Notes: generated by a model not told the origin, from the sequence alone. DNA of 64,000 nucleotides from Litchfieldia sinesaloumensis (GCF_900156865.1 NZ_LT732529.1:3398866-3462865), one strand, 5' to 3'; counted from the stretch's first letter, positions 1-8,074 are shown. Program-made: numbers and translations.

Positions 1-90
1 GTAGATGATCGTTTGGTTTCGATGGCTTCGATTGAGTTAAATCAATTACTTGCTAGGATTGAAAGAGGAAAAACTAATCAGGGTGAGTAG
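1..90 (+). CDS. 3' end of an unidentified gene (partial)
   Basis: An open frame enters at the left edge and ends at TAG 88-90, giving 29 residues with a hydrophilic helix-like end (ELNQLLARIERGK). The style would fit the last helix of a LacI-type regulator, but the fragment is too short to assign. An IS element begins about 50 bp after its stop, so the gene itself is not interrupted. It runs toward the SAM-riboswitch operon on the opposite strand. Confidence 0.4.
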   Translation, partial: VDDRLVSMASIELNQLLARIERGKTNQGE

Positions 91-230
91 AGACCTTGAT
101 GACGTACCTATATTAAATACAAAAACCACGATGAATATTAGAGTGACCCAGTAAAATGAGACAAGGAAAAAACACCCCCTGTATCGAATTTAGTTAATAA
201 CTAATCGATTTTTATGGAGGGTGTTTTTAT

Positions 231-548
231 ATGGGGAAAAAGGTACATTATCCATCAGAGATTAAAGTAAAAGCAGTAGAAATGAAAAAGAATGGATTTA
301 CAAACTCAGAAATTATGAATGAATTGGGGATAAAGAATGTCTCACAAATAAAGACATGGATGCGCTGGGATCGTAATGGTGAAAGCTATCGTTTTGAACA
401 GCCTATTGGAAAACAGTACAGTTATGGAAAAGGTCCAGGAAGCCAGGATGAACTTGAAATAGAACGCAACAAAAATAAGCATCTTCAGATGCAAATTGAA
501 ATTTTAAAAAAGTACAAAGAACTCGAAAGGAGCTGGTTCCGCAAGTAG
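231..548 (+). CDS. IS3-family transposase OrfA (helix-turn-helix)
   Basis: This 105-residue protein has an N-terminal helix-turn-helix (about residues 8-45, with NSEIMNELGIKNVSQIKTW) that binds the terminal repeats. A C-terminal coiled segment (about 75-100) is typical of OrfA multimerisation. GGAGGG lies just upstream of the ATG. Near its 3' end, bases 506-512 read A AAA AAG in the OrfA frame, the standard -1 slippage heptamer of IS3 elements. The -1 frame stays open from there into OrfB, so a fused OrfAB transposase is the likely active product. OrfA alone would act as a regulator. Confidence 0.9.
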   Translation: MGKKVHYPSEIKVKAVEMKKNGFTNSEIMNELGIKNVSQIKTWMRWDRNGESYRFEQPIGKQYSYGKGPGSQDELEIERNKNKHLQMQIEILKKYKELERSWFRK

Positions 549-556
549 TTATTGAA

Positions 557-1393
557 TTGGTAGAGGAGTTATCAAAAAGATATAAAGTAATTGATATACT
601 CAGTGTTCTAGAAATACCAAAATCTACATTTTATCGTTGGAAAAAGAAATACATTAATCGAGGGCCAAAAAAATTAGAAAAGCTTATAATCGGCCTTTGC
701 GAAGAGACTAAATATCATTATGGACATAGAAAAATTAAAGCTCTTCTAAAACAGCGTTATAACATTAAGGTTAATCGCAAGACTGTACAAGTTATAATGC
801 AAAAGTTCAATCTTCAATGTCAGATTAAAGTAAAAAGACAGAAACATATCAATGGCGAAAGTAATATTATTGTGGACAACATTCTTAACCGGAACTTTAA
901 GGCAGAAAGACCAAATGAAAAGTGGGTAACTGACATTACATACCTACCATATGGCTCTTCTATGCTTTATGTATCAACAATAATGGATTTGTATAATAAC
1001 GAGATAGTCGCTTATACGGTAAGTTCAGTACAAGATACGAATTTTGTATTGAGTACATTGAGAGAGGCCATAAAAAAGCGAAGACCTAAAAAAGTTCTAT
1101 TGCACAGTGATCAAGGATCAGTATATACATCCTATGCATATCAAAATTTCGCAAAAGAAAAAGGCATTATCACAAGCATGTCCCGTAAAGGAAACTGCCA
1201 TGATAACGCCGTAATTGAATCCTTTCACTCCTCGCTAAAGTCGGAAGGATTCAAAGACCATAGAAGATCTTCTATCACTAATATTAAAGTAATTGAGATT
1301 GTGAATCAATATATGTATTACTATAACGAAAAACGAATACAGGCAAAATTAAACTACCTGGCTCCAATTGAATATGGACGCCAGGTAGCATAG
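557..1393 (+). CDS. IS3-family transposase OrfB (DDE integrase core)
   Basis: This is the catalytic half of the transposase. An HTH_21-like segment (about residues 40-95) precedes an rve integrase domain. The DDE triad is visible: D126 in VTDITY, D185 in HSDQGS and E221 in NAVIESF, with the 35-residue D-E spacing of the IS3 family. The listed TTG start has no strong ribosome site. The frame is open upstream to the slippage site at 506-512, so it is more likely made as an OrfAB fusion by -1 frameshifting than translated independently. No internal stop or deletion is visible, so the element could still be active. Confidence 0.9.
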   Translation: MVEELSKRYKVIDILSVLEIPKSTFYRWKKKYINRGPKKLEKLIIGLCEETKYHYGHRKIKALLKQRYNIKVNRKTVQVIMQKFNLQCQIKVKRQKHINGESNIIVDNILNRNFKAERPNEKWVTDITYLPYGSSMLYVSTIMDLYNNEIVAYTVSSVQDTNFVLSTLREAIKKRRPKKVLLHSDQGSVYTSYAYQNFAKEKGIITSMSRKGNCHDNAVIESFHSSLKSEGFKDHRRSSITNIKVIEIVNQYMYYYNEKRIQAKLNYLAPIEYGRQVA

Positions 1394-1462
1394 GTGTTTT
1401 TTCTAATTCCCATTTTGGCGGGTCAGTTCACACCCTTGGTCTCTAAGCTAGCTTTCTTTCTA

Positions 1463-1846
1463 TTACTTTTGAAACAATTCAATCCATTCTCCATCCGGAC
1501 CGGTGAAGAAGATGTATCTTGATCCGCTTGGAAGAGTCGTGATGCTTTCATCAATAAACGTAACACCATGCTCTTTTACGTTCGCAATTTCTTCTTCAAT
1601 ATTTTCGACTGTGAATGCGATGTGGTGGACTTTCCCTTCGGTTGGAAGATTCGGATTGTATCCAGAAATCAACTCGATTACGGTTTCGTCAGAATGACTG
1701 AAGCCCAAGAAGGCTAGCTTTAAATTGGGGTCAACATGTCCCTGTCTTTCTAACAATTCTAGGCCTAAAACGCGCGTATAAAACTCAATCGATGCATCTA
1801 TGTCTTTCACTTGAATTCCAACATGTTCTAATTTTTTAAGCGGCAT
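1463..1846 (-). CDS. VOC-family (glyoxalase-like) metalloenzyme
   Basis: This 127-residue single-domain protein belongs to the vicinal-oxygen-chelate superfamily. Two beta-alpha-beta-beta-beta modules carry candidate metal ligands H8 (EHVGI), E59 (VIEL), H75 (HHIAF) and E123 (WIEL). The start is the ATG at 1846, preceded by AGGAGAG at proper spacing; a longer upstream frame has no ribosome site. It overlaps the 3' end of the permease gene by 11 bp, so it is the last gene of the SAM-riboswitch operon. Family members include glyoxalase I, epimerases and dioxygenases; the sequence does not settle which. Linkage suggests it acts on the imported compound or a product of it. Confidence 0.85.
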   Translation of the reverse strand: MPLKKLEHVGIQVKDIDASIEFYTRVLGLELLERQGHVDPNLKLAFLGFSHSDETVIELISGYNPNLPTEGKVHHIAFTVENIEEEIANVKEHGVTFIDESITTLPSGSRYIFFTGPDGEWIELFQK

Positions 1847-2858
1847 GTTTTTGCTCTCTCCTTTTTCGAATAACCTTTGGTCGATATTTAACTCCAATAT
1901 ATGTCACAGCAAGAGCCAAGACAAGCACGGACCCTTTTACGATTTCAAATGCATAGTATGGTAGATTTAGCATCGTTAGCCCATTTAAAAGTACACCAAT
2001 TAACGCTGCACCAAAGAATGTACCCAGTGCATTTGGTTTGCCTGCACCAAGAACGGAAAAGCCAACAAACACAGCAGCAACAGCTTCCATCAATAACGAA
2101 GCACCAGCATCAATTTGCCCTGAGCCGACGCGGGCTGCAAATAAAATTCCAGCCATCGACGCAAATACACCAGAAACTGTATAGGCAATCAACTTCACCT
2201 TATTTGTATTAATACCTGACAAACGTGCTGCCTCTGCATTACCGCCTGTCATATATAAAATCCGGCCCCATCTCGTATGGTTCAGGATTACATAAGCAAG
2301 GAGGACGAAGAATAGCATAATCCAAACAGGTACGGGTAATCCTAGCATTTCTCCTTGCCCAATCCATAGAAACGCAGAACTGAATTCACCTGGGGCGTTT
2401 CCTCCACTTGTTAGCGGCATATTGTTGTAGATGGAGTACCCTTCCGTATACGTCCGGTGAAGCCCTGAGACGATATACATCATTCCAAGTGTCGCTAGTA
2501 AATCTGGTATCCCTATTTTCACGATTAATAGTGTATTGACTAGCCCGACCGCAATTCCCACTACTAATGGTAAAAGTAGTACAACCCATAGCGGCAGCTC
2601 ATACCAGACCATTAAAGACGATGTAATGACGACTGACAAAGACATTGTCGATCCAACTGATAAATCGAATCCATCAACAACAAGGGTGAAGGTAACCCCT
2701 AACGCCAACAGAGTTACAATCGAAATCGACCTTAATATATCTGATAAATTTCCATATGAGAAAAATGCACTATTAACAAAACTAAAATAGATTAAGATAA
2801 AGCCCATTAATAAAACTGCCCCGTATTTAAACAGGAAGCTGATGATATTCCCTTTCAT
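1836..2858 (-). CDS. Ribose-type ABC transporter permease
   Basis: This is a membrane subunit of a carbohydrate-type importer (BPD_transp_2 / RbsC family), 340 residues with about nine to ten hydrophobic segments. It has the family motif around GDFDLSVGS (here DGFDLSVGS) and a conserved GGN-AA-LSGI loop that contacts the ATPase. The start was set at the ATG at 2858, 7 bp after AGGAAG, because the longer frame begins inside the ATPase gene without a ribosome site. It overlaps the upstream ATPase gene by about 30 bp and the downstream VOC gene by 11 bp, indicating translational coupling. Substrate is not deducible from the permease. Confidence 0.9.
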   Translation of the reverse strand: MKGNIISFLFKYGAVLLMGFILIYFSFVNSAFFSYGNLSDILRSISIVTLLALGVTFTLVVDGFDLSVGSTMSLSVVITSSLMVWYELPLWVVLLLPLVVGIAVGLVNTLLIVKIGIPDLLATLGMMYIVSGLHRTYTEGYSIYNNMPLTSGGNAPGEFSSAFLWIGQGEMLGLPVPVWIMLFFVLLAYVILNHTRWGRILYMTGGNAEAARLSGINTNKVKLIAYTVSGVFASMAGILFAARVGSGQIDAGASLLMEAVAAVFVGFSVLGAGKPNALGTFFGAALIGVLLNGLTMLNLPYYAFEIVKGSVLVLALAVTYIGVKYRPKVIRKRREQKHAA

Positions 2859-4359
2859 GAACGTCTTCCTTTCCACCGCTAGCATACAAGAGGATCTTAT
2901 CCTGTGTTGCCTCTTCTCGTGAAAGTTCTTTCACGATTTCACCGTCATACATAACAAGAATGCGGTCCGATATCCTGATGATTTCATCAATCTCACAGGA
3001 GAAATAGAGGATGCCCTTTCCCTCGTCAGCAAGGGAGTGGATGAGCTTAAAAATATCCTGTTTCGCTCCAACATCTACCCCTTTTGTCGGCTCATCAAAT
3101 AGGTACAGACTCGCATTGCGAGAAACCCATTTACCAATCGCAACCTTCTGCTGATTCCCTCCACTTAAATGCTCGGCCAGCGTTTCGGTGTTATCTGCTT
3201 TTATACCAAGCAACTCAATGATTGATTTGGCGTGACTTTTTTCACCTTTCCGATTCATAAATAAAAGTGGCGAGAATTTTTTCAGGTTTGCAAAGGATAG
3301 ATTTGTAGAGATTGACTCATGAATGAATAAGCCTTCCTTGCGACGCTCTTCAGAAATAAGCGCTAAACCTGCTTCAATCGCCTGTTGAGAATGGGTAAAC
3401 TTTTTTGCATTCCCTTTTACTTTCACTTCACCCTGTTCGTGAGGACGAAGGCCAAATAATGTCTTCGCAAGCTCTGTTTTTCCAGCACCCACTAAACCAA
3501 CTACTCCAACGATTTCTCCTTCAGAAACAGTAAACGATATATCTTTAAGTTTCTCTCCGTCTTCAAGACCGTTCACCTCTAAAAGAAGGTCCCCAACCAC
3601 AGCTTTTTGTTTCACAGATTGTTCGGTGTAGGAGTTACCAAGCATCGTTTCAACAACCGTTTTCTGAGTAACCTCTTTTGTAGACAATGTAGTAATGGTC
3701 TTGCCGTCTCGCATAATGGTTAACCGATCACAGATTTCAAATACTTCCGGTAAGCGGTGTGAGATGAAAATACACCCCACTCCCTTTTCCTTCAACGTTT
3801 CCACAATTTCAAACAGATGCTTCGTTTCTTCAATCGATAAAGGCGCCGTCGGTTCGTCGAATATAATGACCTTTGCTTCATGCGCAAGGGCCCTTGCAAT
3901 TAAGACTAATTGCTTTTCTGCAAGTGATAACTCCAATGCCTGCTTCGTCATTGGTATATCGGTTACATTCAAAAGTTTTAAAATCGAGGCTGCTTTTTCA
4001 CGCAGCTTTCGTTTATTGATAAACAAGCGTTTTTCAGTTGAAAAGGTATCGAGTAATATATTTTCAGCCACGGTCAATTGGGGCACAATCACTGTGTCTA
4101 CTTCTTGATAGACGCAATAAATACCGTGGTTTTTGGCATCTCTTGGAGAACGAATAGCGATGGTTTTCCCTTCAAGAGTGATGTCACCCTCGCTATACTC
4201 GTAAGCACCCGATAAAATTTTAATTAATGTACTTTTTCCAGCGCCATTTGCTCCAAGCAAGGCATGCACTTCACCCTTATCTAGCTCAAAGGATGCCTTT
4301 TCAAGCGCAACCACATTGCCAAAGCTTTTTGTCATTTCCTTCATTTCTAGTAAAGGCAT
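2827..4359 (-). CDS. Ribose-type ABC transporter ATPase (two NBDs)
   Basis: This 510-residue ATPase has the tandem nucleotide-binding layout of RbsA/MglA. The first domain has Walker A GANGAGKST (residues 36-44) and Walker B IIFDEPTAPL. The second has a degenerate Walker A (VGLVGAGKTEL), signature LSGGNQQKV and LYLFDEPTKGV. It energises uptake by the permease encoded next. AAAGGAGGGTG precedes the ATG, and the gene follows the binding protein after 46 bp. Tandem-NBD carbohydrate ATPases serve ribose, galactose, xylose, AI-2 and similar compounds, so the class points to a sugar-like substrate. The SAM riboswitch upstream points to sulfur or methionine salvage. Confidence 0.92.
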   Translation of the reverse strand: MPLLEMKEMTKSFGNVVALEKASFELDKGEVHALLGANGAGKSTLIKILSGAYEYSEGDITLEGKTIAIRSPRDAKNHGIYCVYQEVDTVIVPQLTVAENILLDTFSTEKRLFINKRKLREKAASILKLLNVTDIPMTKQALELSLAEKQLVLIARALAHEAKVIIFDEPTAPLSIEETKHLFEIVETLKEKGVGCIFISHRLPEVFEICDRLTIMRDGKTITTLSTKEVTQKTVVETMLGNSYTEQSVKQKAVVGDLLLEVNGLEDGEKLKDISFTVSEGEIVGVVGLVGAGKTELAKTLFGLRPHEQGEVKVKGNAKKFTHSQQAIEAGLALISEERRKEGLFIHESISTNLSFANLKKFSPLLFMNRKGEKSHAKSIIELLGIKADNTETLAEHLSGGNQQKVAIGKWVSRNASLYLFDEPTKGVDVGAKQDIFKLIHSLADEGKGILYFSCEIDEIIRISDRILVMYDGEIVKELSREEATQDKILLYASGGKEDVHEREYHQLPV

Positions 4360-4405
4360 TTACACACCCTCCTTTACAGAAGGCCTATAAGACCCTCTTT
4401 TTTAT

Positions 4406-5479
4406 CTAGTTCGCTTCAAGTTCTTTCAACCCATCTGTGTAACCTTGTTCGCTCTTACCCCAGCCTTCAATATACTGGTCAAGCTCAGCTGTTGTAATTT
4501 GTTCTGCTGGTAAAGCATCTTTCGTCACAAATACTGGCTCAAGTTTTACACGTTCTGGTGTTTCATCACCGTTTAGTTTCTGGTATGCATAACGAACCTG
4601 AATGCGTCCGATATCTTTTGGATCAACCGCTGCAGATGCAACCCATGGGCTGTTTTCTGCTTGGATCATTTGTAAGTCTTCATCACTCATGTCGATTCCA
4701 TAAACCTTAATATCTGTACGTCCTGCTTGTTGGATTGCACGTACTGCACCTTTTGCAAATTCATCCCATGCTGCCCAAACTGCTGTAATCTGGCCTTCCT
4801 CTGGATATTGCTTGAGTAGAGCCTCCATTTGTGCTTGTGTATCAAGTGCTGTGTTCGCAGTTGCTGCACCAAAGGTTGCGATTTCTTTAATACCCTCGTT
4901 GTTATCAAGGAACTCTTGGTAGGCAATTTGGCGTCTTTCCATCGGTGCAAAACCTGCCACCCAGATTTTAACGATATTTGCCTCACCACCAGCCTCTTCT
5001 GCTAATTTTTCAAGTGTCATTTGTGCCATCTGCTGGTCACCTTGTTCAAGTACCGTAACTCCATCTACTTCTACTTCTGCATCAAAAACGACTACTGGAA
5101 TTCCTTTATCTACTGCTTTTTGAACCGAGCTTTGTAGAGATTCCTTTGTACCATGGTCAATTAAAATAGCGTCAAATCCTTGGTTTACCGCAGCATCAAC
5201 GTTTGAGGCCATTTTTGCTAGGTCTCCGTCAGATGTGAAAACCGTTGTTTCTCCCGCAAACTTTTTCACCTGCTCTTCCACACCGTCAATATACTGTGCT
5301 GAGAACGTACCTAGGTTTTGCTGCATGATTAGAGCTACCTTTTTATTCGCTAATGGATGATCGGAGTTCTTTACTTCTGTACTATCCGTTTTCGTTGTTT
5401 CCTCCGCTACTTTCGGCTGACAGCCCACTAGGACTGCGATAATGAGTAAAGCTGTAAATACTAATTTTGCTAGTTTCAT
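4406..5479 (-). CDS. Sugar-type ABC transporter binding lipoprotein
   Basis: This is the 357-residue extracellular receptor of the importer. A lipoprotein signal peptide ends in the lipobox LVGC, so C20 would be lipidated after signal peptidase II cleavage. The mature part has the type I periplasmic-binding fold of RbsB/LsrB proteins (VALIMQQNLGTFSAQY, later AVNQGFDAILIDHG and VWAAWDEFAKGAVRAI). It is the first gene of the operon, about 95 bp after the riboswitch terminator, with GGGAGAG before the ATG. The ligand is unknown. Methylthioribose or an AI-2-like furanone would fit both the fold and the SAM control, but that is inference. Confidence 0.9.
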   Translation of the reverse strand: MKLAKLVFTALLIIAVLVGCQPKVAEETTKTDSTEVKNSDHPLANKKVALIMQQNLGTFSAQYIDGVEEQVKKFAGETTVFTSDGDLAKMASNVDAAVNQGFDAILIDHGTKESLQSSVQKAVDKGIPVVVFDAEVEVDGVTVLEQGDQQMAQMTLEKLAEEAGGEANIVKIWVAGFAPMERRQIAYQEFLDNNEGIKEIATFGAATANTALDTQAQMEALLKQYPEEGQITAVWAAWDEFAKGAVRAIQQAGRTDIKVYGIDMSDEDLQMIQAENSPWVASAAVDPKDIGRIQVRYAYQKLNGDETPERVKLEPVFVTKDALPAEQITTAELDQYIEGWGKSEQGYTDGLKELEAN

Positions 5480-5573
5480 TGTTTTCTCTCCCTTTTTTGT
5501 ATGTATTCTTATTTTTCACATGCGCTTACTGAGTTTAAAAGCCATCACACTCCCGTTACCTGAGGCTTTTTTT

Positions 5574-5800
5574 TTAAAAAAAGTAAAAGCCTCTTTCTCA
5601 ATCAGAAAGAGGCTTGAAGCATACAAAAGTCTTCGCACCTCTTATCTACCAGAAAGGAAATCCTTTCTGCTGGAATTAGCACCGTGCCTTACGGGTTGAT
5701 TACCCGGCGAAAAAAATCGCCCCATTTCACAATGGTATTACGGTCGGTTGCTGGGCGTCATCGGGCCAAATCCCTCAGCCTACTCTTGATAAGAGAAGAT
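5574..5800 (-). promoter_or_regulatory. SAM-I (S-box) riboswitch with terminator
   Basis: Read on the minus strand, 5795-5639 carries the S-box core: a P1 strand CTCTTATC, then AAGAGTAGGCTGAGGGA, TTGGCCCGATGACGCCCAGCAACC, and the closing P1 strand GATAAGAG. It is followed by an intrinsic terminator with a 12-bp stem (5587-5598 with 5604-5615) and a U-rich tract to 5574. The arrangement is the usual transcription-attenuation type, with the gene on when SAM is low. It controls the binding protein-ATPase-permease-VOC operon directly downstream. Confidence 0.93.
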
Positions 5801-5889
5801 ACAGCAAACTATTCAATTAGCCTTCGCACATCTGTCGGAGGCTACTATTCAATCTAGGTTGAATAGATTCAATTACTTACTTGACGAGA

Positions 5890-5918
5890 ATCATATCACG
5901 CCTAAAAACAAAATTCAA
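5890..5918 (-). promoter_or_regulatory. Sigma-A promoter of the SAM-riboswitch operon
   Basis: On the minus strand a -35 TTGAAT (5918-5913) and a -10 TATGAT (5895-5890) are separated by exactly 17 bp. The site lies about 90 bp upstream of the S-box aptamer, as expected for its transcript. Confidence 0.75.
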
Positions 5919-5958
5919 TATTTTTATTATAAAAAATATTTTAATAGTTAAATTACTA

Positions 5959-5993
5959 AAAAGACCAGATGAACCCCGTAGGTCATCTGGTCA
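5959..5993 (-). terminator. Terminator after lipL
   Basis: A 10-bp perfect stem (GACCAGATGA with TCATCTGGTC) is followed on the minus strand by TTTTT. The first stem strand begins right at the lipL stop codon. Confidence 0.85.
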
Positions 5994-6818
5994 TAGTGCT
6001 TTTTGATTCCGATCAAGCACACGCATATAGTTCTGCTCGAATACTGGCATTTCTTCCTCTGTTAATTGTGAAGCAAAGATATGCTCACTTTTATTTTTCA
6101 ATGTTTGTAGCAGTAACACCATGACTTTCTGTACTGTCAGGTTCGAATCAACCAATTCAGATAAAGAAGCCATTGTATCAGGTTTTACATCCGGATACAC
6201 AAATTTCGTCTGAGCTCCTTGCAACCCAATTTCATAAAAACGGCGAATGAGCTCTGCGCGCTCAGACCCGCTCCCTGTTACGCCTAAATAGATTTGTACA
6301 GCTACCCCTTTGCGAAGACGACGCTGTGAAATCCCAGCAAACTTTTTCCCATCTATACTTAAATCATAACTACCTGGACAGTATGAGCCAACTACTTCCT
6401 GCGCTACGATGTCAACTTCATACGCCTCAAACATTTTTTGAATGAGCTCGAGCATTGTATCATATCCGCGGTTGATATCAATCCCCTTTTCAGTTTCAGG
6501 AAAAATAAGTGATATATTTAAAACACCCTCGTCTAGGACAACTGCTAGTCCACCCGAATTTCGGACAATTACGCGATAGCCCATTGATTCAAGTAGTTCA
6601 ATCCCTTCCTCTAGATAAGGCAATTTTGTATCTTGAATGCCAAGTACAATCGTTTGATGATGAACCCAAGCCCGGCTTGTAGCAGGAGATTCCCCCTTGC
6701 CCACAAACGCACATAGTGTGTCATCTATCGCAAAAGATTGCAAGGCGTCAAATTGATAACCTAGACTAGATTGATCAATAATTCGCCAACTTGGCTGATA
6801 TAAAAGACTCTCAATCAT
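5991..6818 (-). CDS. lipL: Octanoyl-[GcvH]:protein N-octanoyltransferase
   Basis: LipL moves octanoyl or lipoyl groups from GcvH to the E2 subunits of 2-oxoacid dehydrogenases in the cytoplasm. The 275-residue protein has a BPL/LplA/LipB fold. The candidate nucleophile C147 sits in [11 protein letters not shown], corresponding to the LipL active-site cysteine; LplA-type ligases lack it. A conserved lysine follows in [11 protein letters not shown]. The start ATG has GGAGTA 8 bp upstream. In Bacillus subtilis lipL lies next to pta and hemQ, and here the same trio occurs with a CarD-MarR pair inserted between lipL and pta. It would serve OdhB encoded at 58974-60227. The related LipM is the main alternative, but context favours LipL. 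Confidence 0.85.
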   Translation of the reverse strand: MIESLLYQPSWRIIDQSSLGYQFDALQSFAIDDTLCAFVGKGESPATSRAWVHHQTIVLGIQDTKLPYLEEGIELLESMGYRVIVRNSGGLAVVLDEGVLNISLIFPETEKGIDINRGYDTMLELIQKMFEAYEVDIVAQEVVGSYCPGSYDLSIDGKKFAGISQRRLRKGVAVQIYLGVTGSGSERAELIRRFYEIGLQGAQTKFVYPDVKPDTMASLSELVDSNLTVQKVMVLLLQTLKNKSEHIFASQLTEEEMPVFEQNYMRVLDRNQKAL

Positions 6819-6910
6819 ACGGCATACTCCTATATTCTAAAAGTAAAAGTACTTTATTATAGCATATTTCCTAGACTGACCTTAAGTGGTTCAAATCTAT
6901 TAGGAGAATC

Positions 6911-6943
6911 AAAAAATACACACTGCAGATAGCCCGTGTGCAT
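6911..6943 (-). terminator. Terminator after the CarD-like gene
   Basis: An 8-bp stem (6916-6923 with 6936-6943, one G-U pair) is followed on the minus strand by six T. It lies 22 bp past the stop of the CarD-like gene. Confidence 0.7.
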
Positions 6944-6964
6944 TTTATTTGAAGTCTCGTTTAT

Positions 6965-7504
6965 TTAATTAATATACTTCGCTATTTCAAGTGGCGAGGA
7001 CTTTGTCATCCTGTAACTTATCATACGGTCTACCTGTTTTGCTATCGCCTCTACTGTTGTATCCAATGTAATGGCTAGCTCTTTAAACAACACCTTTTGT
7101 ATATAAAGAAGGAGTTTACGATCCTGTTCGCTTATCTTCTTGTCAGCCAATTCAAGTTTGTATTTTTTACACAATAATGTATTGATAATGCTAGAAATAC
7201 CTTTTCTGTCACCCGATGAAACAATACCAGAATAAGCTCTATTTCGCTCATTTCCGTTATCAATCCACTGAATACCTGGTAATTTAAAGGATTCTAAGAC
7301 CTCTTCAGCCTCGCTTTGGCCAATGATTTTTTTCATCATAACCTTTTTATTATCGACTGGGTTTTGGATAGTTAAAGTATCATCTTCAATCGGGTGCATC
7401 ACATAATACTCTCGTGTCGTACCTGCATATGTTTTCTCGCATATGTCATTTATTCGGCAAATTCCCATCGTTGAATAAATAACTAAATCCCCTATATTAA
7501 ACAT
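6965..7504 (-). CDS. CarD/CdnL-family transcription regulator
   Basis: This 179-residue protein has an N-terminal CarD_TRCF Tudor-like domain (about residues 1-60, MFNIGDLVIYSTMGICRI, later YYVMHP) and a helical C-terminal domain. CarD/CdnL proteins bind the RNA polymerase beta subunit and affect open complex formation. The B. subtilis counterpart is YdeB. The start was placed at the ATG at 7504 behind AGGGG; the longer frame would begin inside the operator. Its promoter (7552-7580) is divergent from that of the MarR gene and flanked by two identical palindromes, so it is likely MarR-repressed. Confidence 0.85.
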   Translation of the reverse strand: MFNIGDLVIYSTMGICRINDICEKTYAGTTREYYVMHPIEDDTLTIQNPVDNKKVMMKKIIGQSEAEEVLESFKLPGIQWIDNGNERNRAYSGIVSSGDRKGISSIINTLLCKKYKLELADKKISEQDRKLLLYIQKVLFKELAITLDTTVEAIAKQVDRMISYRMTKSSPLEIAKYIN

Positions 7505-7529
7505 GTACCATACCCCTATCCATTCAATT

Positions 7530-7544
7530 GTCAACTAAGTTGAC
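7530..7544. promoter_or_regulatory. MarR-type operator, copy 1
   Basis: GTCAACTAAGTTGAC is a perfect 7-1-7 palindrome. It lies just downstream of the carD-like -10 box, so a bound dimer would block transcript start. Confidence 0.75.
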
Positions 7545-7551
7545 TATACTT

Positions 7552-7580
7552 ATCATACACCAACTTTTGGTAGATGTCAA
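7552..7580 (-). promoter_or_regulatory. Sigma-A promoter of the CarD-like gene
   Basis: Minus-strand -35 TTGACA (7580-7575) and -10 TATGAT (7557-7552) have 17 bp between them. The -35 box overlaps operator copy 2. Confidence 0.75.
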
Positions 7581-7590
7581 CTTAGTTGAC
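7576..7590. promoter_or_regulatory. MarR-type operator, copy 2
   Basis: GTCAACTTAGTTGAC is a perfect 7-1-7 palindrome, the same sequence as copy 1 read on the other strand. It overlaps the -35 boxes of both divergent promoters. Confidence 0.78.
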
Positions 7591-7614
7591 AATTAACTTT
7601 CCCTTATGTATAGT
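7586..7614 (+). promoter_or_regulatory. Sigma-A promoter of the MarR gene
   Basis: A perfect -35 TTGACA (7586-7591), a 17-bp spacer and -10 TATAGT (7609-7614). The -35 box lies in operator copy 2, indicating autorepression. Confidence 0.75.
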
Positions 7615-7645
7615 TATACCGATTAAAAACACGGAAGTGAGATTT

Positions 7646-8074
7646 ATGGACCCTAAATTAGAACACTTAGATTTACTTGATTCATTGAGCGAACGACATA
7701 ACCAACTGCGCAGTTTGGCCGAAAAATTATGGAACGATACGAGTGACATCACCATTTCAAATTCAGAATGGTATATCATGTCACGAATCTATAAAAAACA
7801 GCCTACCATTGCAGATGTGTCAAAAAATGTAGACATTTCAAGACAAGCCACACATAAATTCATAAAAAACTTACAAGCAAAAGGTCTAGTCAATGTTATG
7901 AATGCTGAAAACAATAAAAAGCTAAAGTGTATTGAGCTAACCCCGCTTGGCGAAGAATGCTACGAAAATAATGAGGATTTAAAAGCAACGATTGAACAGA
8001 AGATCACCAAAAAAATTGGGGAAGAACAGGTAGAATTGCTAAAAAGGGTCTTAAAAATAGATTGGGGAATCTAA
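7646..8074 (+). CDS. MarR-family transcription regulator
   Basis: This 142-residue protein has a MarR-type winged helix domain. The DNA-reading helix lies around residues 55-80 (TIADVSKNVDISRQATHKFIKNL) and the wing around 85-98. Dimerisation helices occupy both ends. The ATG at 7646 was preferred over an upstream in-frame start that lies in the promoter; GGAAGTGAG precedes it. The two perfect palindromes in the 140-bp divergent gap are its natural targets, so it probably represses itself and the CarD-like gene. The inducing ligand is not evident. Confidence 0.85.
   Translation: MDPKLEHLDLLDSLSERHNQLRSLAEKLWNDTSDITISNSEWYIMSRIYKKQPTIADVSKNVDISRQATHKFIKNLQAKGLVNVMNAENNKKLKCIELTPLGEECYENNEDLKATIEQKITKKIGEEQVELLKRVLKIDWGI

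Larger units (their letters stand above)
139..1430 (+). mobile_element. IS3-family (IS150-like) insertion sequence
   Basis: Two overlapping-frame transposase genes are flanked by imperfect terminal inverted repeats. The left end (from about 139) shares TGACCC, then AAAATG, then AAAAAACACC with the reverse complement of the right end (to about 1430, TGAACTGACCC). The element is about 1.29 kb, normal for the IS150 group. I see no matching 3-5 bp target duplication in the flanks (AATAT on the left, CACCC on the right), so it may be an old insertion or its flank may be rearranged. It lies just beyond the 3' end of the VOC gene of the neighbouring operon. Exact ends are uncertain by a few bases. 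Confidence 0.85.

Noticed and set aside
131-1440. Target-site duplication around the IS element
   Set aside because: Flanks AATAT and CACCC do not match for any 3-5 bp window at the inferred ends.
1901-2790. Plus-strand frames opposite the permease gene
   Set aside because: Shadow frames of a clearly coding membrane protein; no ribosome sites.
5442-5699. Plus-strand frame over the S-box leader
   Set aside because: It overlaps the riboswitch and terminator on the other strand and has no coding character.
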